Shown: positions 33,199 through 40,938 of the stretch, piece after piece
Layout: every line of letters begins with the position of its first letter
How positions within the stretch are numbered: the first letter of the stretch is position 1
Assembly (NCBI RefSeq): GCF_010729305.1
Contig: NZ_AP022574.1
Span: 5,456,001-5,520,000 of the forward strand
Length of the DNA: 64,000 nucleotides
From: Mycolicibacterium psychrotolerans
Lineage (GTDB): Bacteria > Actinomycetota > Actinomycetes > Mycobacteriales > Mycobacteriaceae
Reading direction: 5' to 3'
Notes under the pieces: generated by a model
The model's database searches: none
Told to the model about the DNA's origin: nothing
Seen by the model: the letters and a program-made list of their open reading frames with translations, nothing else
Made by a program: the position numbers and the translations under genes

Positions 33199-33876
33199 TC
33201 AGCTGACTCCATGCAGGCGCGCAGCGGCCGTCGCGGCCGCCGTCTCGGCCTGTCGCCGCTGTTCGGCCCGCCGCTTGATGCCGATCAGCATGCCGCGCGT
33301 CACCAGCGCACGCGGCGGCCCGATCAGCTCCGCGAACACCACCTCTCCCGGATGACGCAGAGCCAGCCGGGATCTGATCAGCAGGCGGCACTGGTTGTCC
33401 CCGTGCGGAACCAGGTGAAACGACCACACGAGGTCCCAGTTCCCCCGCGCCGGATCGGCGCGCAGCACGATGGAACGTCCGTCGGCGATGGCGACGACCC
33501 GCAGCGTCACCCCGTCGCTGAGGCCGAGCCAGCGCTTGGGCACCAACCGAATCGCGTCACCGACCGCGAGATGCTGCCATTCCGGGTGGATCGCATCGGC
33601 GTTGCGGTAGTGCAGGCCAACGAGATTCTCGATCTTCTCGAAGCTGTACAGGCCGCCGCGGTCCTGGCCCATCTGCACCAGCCAGGGCCACACCTGCTCG
33701 GGGGACGCGTCGATCCAAACTCCCTCGGTGGCCTGCAGCACCGGAGGTCGGACCAGTTCGTCACCCGGCAGGGCATCACCCGATTCGGCTTTCGTCGTAC
33801 CCCAGTCGCGGAAGTATCGGCGGGCCGCGTAGAGCACCCCGGCTGCGGCGAGCATCGTCACCAGTCTGTCGGTCAT
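33199..33876 (-). CDS. SRPBCC (START-like) family protein, copy 1
   Basis: 225 residues from ATG 33876, four bases after the ctpF-like stop. An N-terminal hydrophobic helix (RLVTMLAAAGVLYAARRY) precedes the SRPBCC barrel with IDASPEQVWPWLVQMGQDRGG, YSFEKIENLVGLHYRNAD and LALRHPGEV. SRPBCC proteins bind lipids or hydrophobic ligands. It is clearly paralogous to the gene at 36996-37679, sharing WPWLVQMG/WAWLIQLG, GLYSF/GFYSY and NADAIHPEWQ/NADEIRPEWQ. A DosR-like box lies at 33912 inside the end of the preceding gene. Confidence 0.85.
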   Translation of the reverse strand: MTDRLVTMLAAAGVLYAARRYFRDWGTTKAESGDALPGDELVRPPVLQATEGVWIDASPEQVWPWLVQMGQDRGGLYSFEKIENLVGLHYRNADAIHPEWQHLAVGDAIRLVPKRWLGLSDGVTLRVVAIADGRSIVLRADPARGNWDLVWSFHLVPHGDNQCRLLIRSRLALRHPGEVVFAELIGPPRALVTRGMLIGIKRRAEQRRQAETAAATAAARLHGVS

Positions 33877-33880
33877 GTCC

Positions 33881-36475
33881 TCAGCGTCGTCCGCTGCCGA
33901 ACGTTCCCGATAGGGCCGGTGGTCCCTTCGGGAGACCCCGGGCCCACTTGTATGCCCCATCGGCCGCCAGGACCGCGGGGACCGCCGTTGCGGCGACGGC
34001 GAAACCGGCGAGCGTGGGCCCGGTGTGGGTGAGCCATCCGGCGATCGCGGGCACGTAGAGCAGCACGAGGAGCAGCACCAGTTCCACGGCGACGGCGGCG
34101 ATCAGAAGCGGGTTGGTCCATGCGCGGAGCCGCCACGCCGGGCGGGTCGAGCTGCGGCAGGCGAAGGCGTTGGCCGCCTGTCCCAGCACGATCGCCGTGA
34201 AGGCCGCCCCGGACGCGGCCAGCGGGACATGGCCGCCCGGCATCGGCTCACCGGGCCGCCAACCGGCGGCGAGGAACGTGACGACGAACGCCAGCAGCGC
34301 CATCACCGCCTCGGTGCACCCGAGCACCGCGAAGGCGCGCACCATCACCTCGCGGTCCAGCAGATGACCCCGCACCGGCGGCCCGGCCAGCGTTCGCTCG
34401 TCCGGCGGCTCGGCGCCCAGCGCCAGCGACGGGAACACGTCGGTACCGATGTCGAGGGCGAGCACCTGCAACACTCCGATGGCCAGCGGGAAACGTCCCG
34501 CCGTCAGCGCCCACACGATGAACGGGGCGAGCTCGGCCACGTTGTCGGCGAGGTGGTAGGTCAGGAAACGACGGATGTTGGTGAACGTCGAGCGGCCCTG
34601 CTCGATGGCGATGACGATGGTTTCGAAGTCGTCGTCGAGCAGCACCACGTCGGCCGCCTCCCGCGCAACGTCGGTGCCGCCCCTGCCCATCGCGACGCCG
34701 ATGGCGGCCTCCTGCAGGGCGGGTGCGTCGTTCACGCCGTCCCCGGTCATCGCCACCACATGACCGCGACGCTGCAAGGCCCGCGCGATGGACAATTTCG
34801 TCTCGGGGTCCACCCGTGCGACAACCAGACCGTCGTGGTCGAGGAGTGCGCCGAGTTGGTCGAGATCGGTCGGCAGCTGCGAACCCAGCAGCGCGGCGCC
34901 GTCGCTCATCAGCCCGATGTCACGAGCGATGGCTTCGGCCGTGTCGGGGTGATCGCCGGTGACCATCGCCACCTTGATCCCCGCGGCGCGGCACACGCGC
35001 AGGACGCGGCCGACACCCGGACGGGGTGGATCCTCCAGAGCGATCAGCCCCAGCAGGGTCAAGTCCGTCTCAGCCGTCTCCGACGAGCCCGGCACCGCCC
35101 CCGGTCCGACCGTGCGCGTGGCGACCGCGAGCACCCGCAGTCCGCGTCCGGTCATCCGGTTCAGCGCATCGTCGGCGCCGGGCACGACTCCGCACCGCGG
35201 CAGGACCGCATCCGGCGCGCCCTTGACGAAGACCGTCCCGTCGACCACCACCGACATCCGCCGACGCCGCGCATCGAAGGGAAACCGGCGCTCCTCGGTG
35301 CCCTCGTCGCGGTCGCCGGCGCCGACCCGGCGCGCGAACGCATCGAGAGCCGCCTCCATCGGATCGCCGCGGGGGCACCACGCGGCGTCGACGAGTTCGA
35401 TCCGGCCCGTCGAACACCGCCGTGCCGCCGACGCCAAGGCCTTTGCGGCGCAGAGGGATTCGGGGTCGGCGGTCACCTCGGCCTGCGGGCGGTAGCCCTC
35501 CCCGACGACGGTGACCGCACCGGTCGGCGTCCACGCCTCGACCACCGACATCTGGTTCTGCGTCAGGGTTCCGGTCTTGTCGGTGCAGATGTAGGTGGTC
35601 GAGCCCAGCGTCTGAACCGCTTCGAGGTGGCGCACCAGGGCGTGCCGGCGCGCCATCCGTTGAGCGCCGATGGCAAGCGACAACGTCACGGTGGGCAACA
35701 ACCCCTCCGGAACCACGGCGACGGTCACGCCGACGGCGAACAGAAACCCGTCGGACGGCGGCATCCCCACCACGAGCGCGACGCCGAAGAACACCGCGCC
35801 CACTACCATCGCCACCACCGCGATGACGCGAGAAACCCGCGTCAGCTCACGCCGCAGCGGCGTCGGCGCGTGCCCCTGCCCCGAGGTGAGTTCGGCAATC
35901 CCGGCAAGCCTTGTCCGCGCGCCGGTGGCGGTCACCGCTACGCGGGCCTCCCCTTCGACCACGAAGCAGCCGGCGTGAAGCATCTCTCCCTCGCCCGGAT
36001 GCTCGGCAACGCTCTCCCCCGTCATCGCCGACGTGTCGACCGACAGCGCATCGGCGCGCAGGACGGTGCCGTCGGCACAGACGCGGTCACCTTCCGCCAG
36101 CAGCATCACATCACCGGCCACGAGGTCGTCGGCGGAGACGTCCACCGCCACGCCGTCGCGCAAAACCGTTGCGCGCCTGGGCAACATCTGCCGTAGCCGA
36201 TCAGCGGCATGCTGGGCACGTTCTTCCTGCGCGAAGGCGAACAGTCCGTTCAGCACGACCACGACGAAGATCGCGACGCCGAGTTGCGGCATGCCCGCGA
36301 CGAACGCCAGCGCGCCGGCCACCCAGAACAACAGGGCGAAGAAATGGGCCATCTCCGCGGCGAGCCGCTGCCACCACGGCCGGCCGCGCCGTACCGGAAG
36401 GCGATTAGGGCCCTGCTCGGCCAGCAGACGAAGCGCCTCAGCCGTCGTCAGCCCCTGCTCATCGCCGCGCCGCAC
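33881..36475 (-). CDS. CtpF-like P-type cation ATPase
   Basis: 864 residues. Phosphorylation site D299 in CTDKTGTLTQ; actuator loop DTSAMTGES at about 148-154; membrane motif PEGL (256-259) of Ca2+/Na+-type P2 ATPases; nucleotide domain KGAPDAVL; hinge MTGDGVNDAPAL; ten or so membrane helices with a C-terminal cation ATPase domain. M. tuberculosis ctpF (Rv1997) is a DosR-regulon P2 ATPase linked to calcium and redox balance, and this is its likely counterpart. The paired DosR boxes at 36511-36549 lie just upstream. The specific ion cannot be read from the sequence. Confidence 0.92.
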   Translation of the reverse strand: MRRGDEQGLTTAEALRLLAEQGPNRLPVRRGRPWWQRLAAEMAHFFALLFWVAGALAFVAGMPQLGVAIFVVVVLNGLFAFAQEERAQHAADRLRQMLPRRATVLRDGVAVDVSADDLVAGDVMLLAEGDRVCADGTVLRADALSVDTSAMTGESVAEHPGEGEMLHAGCFVVEGEARVAVTATGARTRLAGIAELTSGQGHAPTPLRRELTRVSRVIAVVAMVVGAVFFGVALVVGMPPSDGFLFAVGVTVAVVPEGLLPTVTLSLAIGAQRMARRHALVRHLEAVQTLGSTTYICTDKTGTLTQNQMSVVEAWTPTGAVTVVGEGYRPQAEVTADPESLCAAKALASAARRCSTGRIELVDAAWCPRGDPMEAALDAFARRVGAGDRDEGTEERRFPFDARRRRMSVVVDGTVFVKGAPDAVLPRCGVVPGADDALNRMTGRGLRVLAVATRTVGPGAVPGSSETAETDLTLLGLIALEDPPRPGVGRVLRVCRAAGIKVAMVTGDHPDTAEAIARDIGLMSDGAALLGSQLPTDLDQLGALLDHDGLVVARVDPETKLSIARALQRRGHVVAMTGDGVNDAPALQEAAIGVAMGRGGTDVAREAADVVLLDDDFETIVIAIEQGRSTFTNIRRFLTYHLADNVAELAPFIVWALTAGRFPLAIGVLQVLALDIGTDVFPSLALGAEPPDERTLAGPPVRGHLLDREVMVRAFAVLGCTEAVMALLAFVVTFLAAGWRPGEPMPGGHVPLAASGAAFTAIVLGQAANAFACRSSTRPAWRLRAWTNPLLIAAVAVELVLLLVLLYVPAIAGWLTHTGPTLAGFAVAATAVPAVLAADGAYKWARGLPKGPPALSGTFGSGRR
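33912..33927 (-). promoter_or_regulatory. DosR-like box inside the ctpF-like 3' end
   Basis: GGGCCGGTGGTCCC (33913-33926) matches the DosR core at 10 of 14 positions and is followed by T as in the consensus. It is 37-52 bases upstream of the SRPBCC copy 1 start, but lies in coding sequence of the gene before it, so it may be constrained by codons. Confidence 0.4.
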
Positions 36476-36510
36476 GACATCACCGTAGGCAGAACAGGAG
36501 AAAGGCTCGC

Positions 36511-36549
36511 CGGACCAACGACCTCCCTCCAGGGGACTTCAGTCCCTAG
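36511..36549. promoter_or_regulatory. Paired DosR boxes between ctpF-like and hsp20 genes (best site in window)
   Basis: GGGACTTCAGTCCC (36533-36546) agrees with GGGACT(A/T)(A/T)AGTCCC at 13 of 14 positions and is followed by TAG as often found. A weaker partner, GGACCAACGACCTCCC, lies at 36512-36527. The centre is 35 bases from the hsp20 ATG and about 65 from the ATPase ATG, ideal for control of both. Confidence 0.85.
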
Positions 36550-36573
36550 TACGCCGGGGCGCGCGGTGGTCGG

Positions 36574-36915
36574 ATGAACGACATGAGCGATGCGTGGGAC
36601 ATCAAAGTCGAAGACGACATCGCTGACGGCACATACAAACTGCACGCCGAGCTTCCCGGTGTCGACGCCGAGGACGTTGACGTCACCGTGCACGACGGCG
36701 TGCTCACGATCACGGCCGAGCGCACCGACGAGAAGGTATCTCACGGGCGCTCGGAGTTCAGCTACGGCTCGTTCGCCCGCTCGGTGACATTGCCGTCCGG
36801 CGCCGACGAAGCGGCCATCACCGCCAGCTACGACAAGGGCATCCTCACTGTCACGGTTCCACTCGAGGAACCGGTGACGCCCGAGAGGCATGTGGCGGTC
36901 GAGTCGGCCGGGTGA
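36574..36915 (+). CDS. Hsp20 (alpha-crystallin family) small heat-shock protein
   Basis: 113 residues, nearly all alpha-crystallin domain: YKLHAELPGVDAEDVDVTV and DGVLTITAERTDE, then YGSFARSVTLPSGAD and the closing YDKGILTVTVPL. The flanking arms are short. Relatives of HspX/Acr, the major DosR-induced chaperone of dormant mycobacteria, share this arrangement. ATG 36574 (MNDMSDAW) has two in-frame Met choices within four codons. The strong DosR box just upstream supports hypoxic induction. The stop overlaps GTG 36912 of the next frame. Confidence 0.93.
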   Translation: MNDMSDAWDIKVEDDIADGTYKLHAELPGVDAEDVDVTVHDGVLTITAERTDEKVSHGRSEFSYGSFARSVTLPSGADEAAITASYDKGILTVTVPLEEPVTPERHVAVESAG

Positions 36916-36995
36916 CCTGGTCGCGGTCCCGGGTGCGTCCCACACCCCGCCCCGGGGCCGCGGCCTCCCCCGACGCGGAGGAAGCGGAGCTCACC

Positions 36996-37679
36996 ATGGG
37001 AAAGCAACGACCGGCTCTCGCCGACGTGATGGCGGCCGTCGGTGTCGCGGCGCTGTACCGGCGCCACGTCGCGCCCTGGATGTACACCTGGGGTGCGCGC
37101 CCCGACGAGGTGCGAGCCACCCTGCCCGGCGACGACCTCGTCGTACCCGACGCGTGCCGGACCACCAGGGCGGTCACGATCGACGCCCCGCGACGCGACG
37201 TGTGGGCCTGGTTGATTCAGCTCGGCGAGGGCCGCGGCGGGTTCTACAGCTACTCGCTGCTCGAGCGCGCGGTCGGCGCGGACATCCACAACGCCGACGA
37301 GATCCGCCCCGAATGGCAACGGCTGGACGTCGGCGACACCATCTGGCTGGCGCGCCGCTACGGACCCGCGGCGAGCCAGATCGTCGCGGCGGTCGAGCCC
37401 GCATCGCATCTCGTCCTGGTCTCCCCCGCCGACTACGCGCGGCTGCAGCGCGGCGAAAAGGCATCAGGGTGCTGGTCCTTCGTGCTGCGCCGCGAGCAGG
37501 ACTGGACCCGGCTGCTGGTACGCGGCAGCGGCAGACCGGTCGGGCACTTCTGGTTCGACATCCCGCACTTCGTCATGGAGCAGAAGATGATGCGCGGTAT
37601 CGGCGCGCGCGCTCAGCGCACGCGCCGCAGCCAGGTCGTCGACGCGATCCGCACCGAGCATCCGGCGGGAGTGGGCTGA
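36996..37679 (+). CDS. SRPBCC (START-like) family protein, copy 2
   Basis: 227 residues from ATG 36996 (MGKQRPALADVMAAVGVAAL), aligned with copy 1 at 33199-33876. The frame is open from GTG 36912, which overlaps the hsp20 stop (GTGA), so an N-terminally longer, coupled product is possible. Barrel motifs are IDAPRRDVWAWLIQLGEGRGG and HNADEIRPEWQRLDVGD. C-terminal part ends with a helix bearing MRGIGARAQRTRRSQ. Likely ligand is a hydrophobic molecule; not known. Expression is probably driven from the DosR boxes before hsp20. Confidence 0.85.
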   Translation: MGKQRPALADVMAAVGVAALYRRHVAPWMYTWGARPDEVRATLPGDDLVVPDACRTTRAVTIDAPRRDVWAWLIQLGEGRGGFYSYSLLERAVGADIHNADEIRPEWQRLDVGDTIWLARRYGPAASQIVAAVEPASHLVLVSPADYARLQRGEKASGCWSFVLRREQDWTRLLVRGSGRPVGHFWFDIPHFVMEQKMMRGIGARAQRTRRSQVVDAIRTEHPAGVG

Positions 37680-37704
37680 CCCGATATCGGCTGGACAGCG
37701 GGCG

Positions 37705-37710
37705 CATAAT
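37705..37710 (+). promoter_or_regulatory. Candidate -10 element giving leaderless start
   Basis: CATAAT ends 8 bases before the ATG at 37719, close to the -10 form TANNNT. A transcript starting about 7 bases downstream would begin at or next to the ATG, as in leaderless mycobacterial mRNAs. No Shine-Dalgarno sequence is seen before this ATG, which fits. Confidence 0.4.
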
Positions 37711-37718
37711 TGGTCACG

Positions 37719-39383
37719 ATGACAGGCCCTGCCGCAGCGCCCCGTAAACCCGTGATCCTGACCGTCGACGACGACCCCGCGGTCTCCCGCGCGGTAGCCC
37801 GCGACCTTCGCCGCCACTACGGTGAGAAGTTCCGTATCGTCCGCGCCGAATCGGGTCCCGACGCGCTGGAAACGCTCAACGAACTCAAGCTGCGCGGCGA
37901 GACCGTCGCGGTGTTCGTCGCCGACTACCGGATGCCGCAGATGAGTGGCATCGAGTTCCTCGAGGCCGCGATGGACATCTTCCCGATGGCGCGCCGCGTG
38001 CTGCTCACCGCGTACGCCGACACCCACGCCGCCATCGACGCGATCAACGTCGTCGACCTCGACCACTATCTGCTCAAGCCGTGGGATCCGCCGGAGGAGA
38101 AGCTCTACCCGGTCATCGACGCGCTGATCGAGGCCTGGCGTGCCACCGGCGAACGCGCGATCCCGCACACGAAGATCATCGGTCACCCCTGGAACGCCCG
38201 GTCCTCCGAGGTGCGCGAATTCCTCGCCCGGAATCGCTTGTACTACAGCTGGTTCCGATCCGACGAGCCCAAGGGTGCGGCGCTGCTCGAGGCCGCTGGC
38301 CAAGACGGGATGACGCTGCCGGTGGTGATCACCGAGCAGGGCGAGACGCTGATCGACCCCACCGACGCCGAGCTGGCCGCCACGCTGGGACTGACCACCA
38401 CACCGTCGGGCGACTTCTACGACCTGGTGGTAATCGGCGGCGGTCCGGCGGGGCTGGCCGCGGCGGTGTACGGCGCGTCCGAGGGCCTCAAGACGGTGCT
38501 GATCGAGCGCACCGCCACCGGCGGGCAGGCCGGCCAGAGCTCCCGCATCGAGAACTACCTCGGTTTCCCCGACGGCCTGTCCGGTGCGCAGCTCGCCGAA
38601 CGGGCCCGCCGCCAGGCGGAGAAGTTCGACGCCGAGCTGATCACCGCCGCCGAGGTCGTCGCCCTCGAGGTCGACGGTGTCGCCCGCACGGTGCATCTGT
38701 CCGACGGTCGCGCCATCGGCACCCGGGCGGTCATCCTGGCGATGGGCGTGGAGTACCGGCAGCTGCCCGCGGACGGATGCGCGGATCTGACCGGGGCCGG
38801 GGTCTACTACGGCGCGACGACGTCGGTGGCCTCCGAATGCGACGACGACGAGGTCTACGTCATCGGCGGCGCGAACTCGGCCGGTCAGGCCGCGATGTAC
38901 CTGTCGCGCACCGCGAAGTCGGTGACCCTGGTGATCCGGCGCACGCTCGAGGACTCCATGTCGCACTACCTGATCCAGCAGATCCGGGCGCGCGACAACA
39001 TCAAGGAGATGCCGAACACCGTCGTCCACGCGGTGAAGGGCGACGGCCACCTGGAGGGCATCTGCCTGGAGCACACCGACACGGGTGAGCGCGAGGAGTT
39101 CGCGTGCGGGCGCATGTTCATCTTCATCGGCGCCGAACCCCGCACCGACTGGCTCGACGGTGTGGTGGTCCGTGACGACCACGGGTTCATCGTCGCCGGT
39201 CCGGACCTGCGCGACATCAGCGGCTGGACGCTGGATCGCCCGCCGCACCACCTGGAGACGAGCGTGCCCGGCGTCTTCGTGGCCGGCGACGTCCGCGCCG
39301 AGTCGGCCAAACGGGTGGCCGCAGCCGTCGGCGAGGGGTCGATGGCCGTCATGCTCGTGCACCGCTACCTGGCCGAGACCTAG
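37719..39383 (+). CDS. Receiver domain-thioredoxin reductase-like fusion (redox response regulator)
   Basis: 554 residues. Residues 10-140: receiver domain with acidic VDDDP, phospho-acceptor D69 in VADYRMP, T97 and K120. Residues 150-225: a glutaredoxin-like fold without CxxC (TKIIGHPWNARSSEV, LPVVITEQGET). Residues 232-554: FAD/NAD(P) two-domain fold of thioredoxin reductases with VIGGGPAGLAAAV and the second dinucleotide loop VIGGANSAGQ. The usual CATC active site is replaced by GATT (residues 365-368), so it cannot reduce thioredoxin by the normal route. The output is an enzyme rather than a DNA-binding domain. It is followed by a cNMP-binding kinase, the probable phospho-donor. Confidence 0.92.
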   Translation: MTGPAAAPRKPVILTVDDDPAVSRAVARDLRRHYGEKFRIVRAESGPDALETLNELKLRGETVAVFVADYRMPQMSGIEFLEAAMDIFPMARRVLLTAYADTHAAIDAINVVDLDHYLLKPWDPPEEKLYPVIDALIEAWRATGERAIPHTKIIGHPWNARSSEVREFLARNRLYYSWFRSDEPKGAALLEAAGQDGMTLPVVITEQGETLIDPTDAELAATLGLTTTPSGDFYDLVVIGGGPAGLAAAVYGASEGLKTVLIERTATGGQAGQSSRIENYLGFPDGLSGAQLAERARRQAEKFDAELITAAEVVALEVDGVARTVHLSDGRAIGTRAVILAMGVEYRQLPADGCADLTGAGVYYGATTSVASECDDDEVYVIGGANSAGQAAMYLSRTAKSVTLVIRRTLEDSMSHYLIQQIRARDNIKEMPNTVVHAVKGDGHLEGICLEHTDTGEREEFACGRMFIFIGAEPRTDWLDGVVVRDDHGFIVAGPDLRDISGWTLDRPPHHLETSVPGVFVAGDVRAESAKRVAAAVGEGSMAVMLVHRYLAET

Positions 39384-39477
39384 GCCTACACCGGGGCAGC
39401 CTCTGGGCGGAATCAACACCGGGCGATACGCGTTTCATTACTTCACTGCCGATCAGGGCACCACGGAAGGATCCGAC

Positions 39478-40938
39478 ATGGGCGAGAAATGCCTTCCCGA
39501 CGAGTTGCGCACGCTGTTCCTCTTCGAGGCCCTCAACGACGAACAGCTCGCGACGCTGTGCGCCAACGGCCACATCGCCACCTTCGAGCCGGGGCCGATC
39601 CACACCGAGGGTGACCCCGCGACCTGCTTCTACGTGCTGATCGACGGTGAGCTCGTGATGTCGAAGCGCTCGGGCGGCGTGGACATCGAGACCAACCGCA
39701 CCTCTCAGCGCGGCGTGTACTGCGGCGCGTGGTCTGCCTACATCCCGGGTGAGGAGCACGTCTATCAGGCATCGGTGCGGGTCACCCGGCCGTCGCGGTT
39801 CTTCGTACTCGATGCGAACGCGTTCGCCGAGTTCATGCAGAAGGAATTCCCGATGGCGGTGCACCTGCTGGAGGGGCACATGGTCGGCGGGCTGCGCCAG
39901 CGCCAGATCCTCGGGCAGCGGGAGAAGCTGCTCGCCCTCGGTCAGCTGTCGGCGGGCCTGACCCATCAGCTCAACAACCCGGCCGGCGCGACGGCGCGCG
40001 CGGTGGCCGACCTGCGCGAAGGCGTGGGCAAGATGCGGCACAAACTCGCGATGCTCGCCGACGGCAAGTTCACCCCGGCCGCGCTCAAGGTGCTGGTGAG
40101 TATCCAGGACGAGGTGGCCGAGCAGGTGGCCAAGTCGAAGTCCCAGGAGCTCACCGCGCTGGAGACCTCCGATCGCGAAGACCAGATCGGCGACTGGCTC
40201 GACGAGCACGGCATCGCCAGCGCCTGGGACTACGCGCCGACGTTCGTCGAGGCGGGCCTGGACGTGGATTGGCTGGAGCGGGTGGAGGCGTCCATCGACG
40301 ACGTCGACTGCTCGGCCACCCTGCCCGGGGCGATCGGCTGGCTGAAGTACACGATCGACACCGAGCTGCTGATGAACCAGATCGCCGAGGCGAGCAAGCG
40401 GATCTCGGCGCTGCTGGCCGGCGCCAAGCAGTACTCGCAGATGGACCGCGCGGAGTACCAGAGCGCCAATGTGCACGAGCTGCTGTTCAGCACGATCAAG
40501 ACGATCTTCGGCGACAAGCTCGGTAAGGACAAACCGGTCGCGCTGCACTGGGAGAAGGACACGACGCTGCCCGAACTCCTCTGCTATCCGGGCGATCTGA
40601 ACCAGGTGTGGACGAACATCATCGACAACGCGATCCAGGCGATGAACGGCCACGGCAACCTGACGATCCGGACGATGCGGGAGAACGAGACCACCGTGCG
40701 GGTGGAGATCTGCGACGACGGCCCGGGTATCCCCGAGGACATCGTGGAGCGGATCTTCACGCCGTTCTTCACCACCAAGCCGTTCGGCGAGGGCACCGGC
40801 CTTGGCCTGGACCTGGCGTGGCGCATCGTCGTGGAGAAGCATCACGGCAACCTGTCGGTGCAGTCGCGGCCCGGGGACACCCGGTTCATCGTGTGCCTGC
40901 CGCTGCAGGCACCCGCCCCGGCGGAGGCGAGCGCGTGA
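39478..40938 (+). CDS. Cyclic-nucleotide-binding-domain sensor histidine kinase
   Basis: 486 residues from ATG 39478 (GGAAGGA upstream); the ORF opens far earlier but that overlaps the reductase fusion in another frame. CNMP-binding/Crp-like domain about 10-125, with EGDPATCFYVLIDGELVM. Histidine kinase with H163 in LSAGLTHQLNNPAG (H-N box of the NtrB/FixL-like group), N-box IIDNAIQAM, G1 DDGPGIP, F-box FTPFFTTKP and G2 GTGLGL. No membrane segment. Likely partner: the receiver-reductase fusion 94 bases upstream. Ligand may be cAMP/cGMP or redox-related. Its stop overlaps the next GTG (GTGA). Confidence 0.92.
   Translation: MGEKCLPDELRTLFLFEALNDEQLATLCANGHIATFEPGPIHTEGDPATCFYVLIDGELVMSKRSGGVDIETNRTSQRGVYCGAWSAYIPGEEHVYQASVRVTRPSRFFVLDANAFAEFMQKEFPMAVHLLEGHMVGGLRQRQILGQREKLLALGQLSAGLTHQLNNPAGATARAVADLREGVGKMRHKLAMLADGKFTPAALKVLVSIQDEVAEQVAKSKSQELTALETSDREDQIGDWLDEHGIASAWDYAPTFVEAGLDVDWLERVEASIDDVDCSATLPGAIGWLKYTIDTELLMNQIAEASKRISALLAGAKQYSQMDRAEYQSANVHELLFSTIKTIFGDKLGKDKPVALHWEKDTTLPELLCYPGDLNQVWTNIIDNAIQAMNGHGNLTIRTMRENETTVRVEICDDGPGIPEDIVERIFTPFFTTKPFGEGTGLGLDLAWRIVVEKHHGNLSVQSRPGDTRFIVCLPLQAPAPAEASA

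Noticed and set aside
36912..36995. GTG 36912 as start of SRPBCC copy 2
   Set aside because: It overlaps the hsp20 stop in the usual GTGA way, but the added 28 residues are Arg/Pro-rich and absent from the paralogue, so ATG 36996 is preferred; the longer form is not excluded.
37464..39419. 651-codon minus-strand ORF opposite the receiver-reductase fusion
   Set aside because: Shadow frame of high-GC coding sequence; the plus strand has clear receiver and dinucleotide-binding motifs.
8589..40934. Search for integrase, transposase, tRNA or flanking direct repeats at the island ends
   Set aside because: None was seen, so I do not call it a mobile element; it is listed only as an apparent insertion by synteny.
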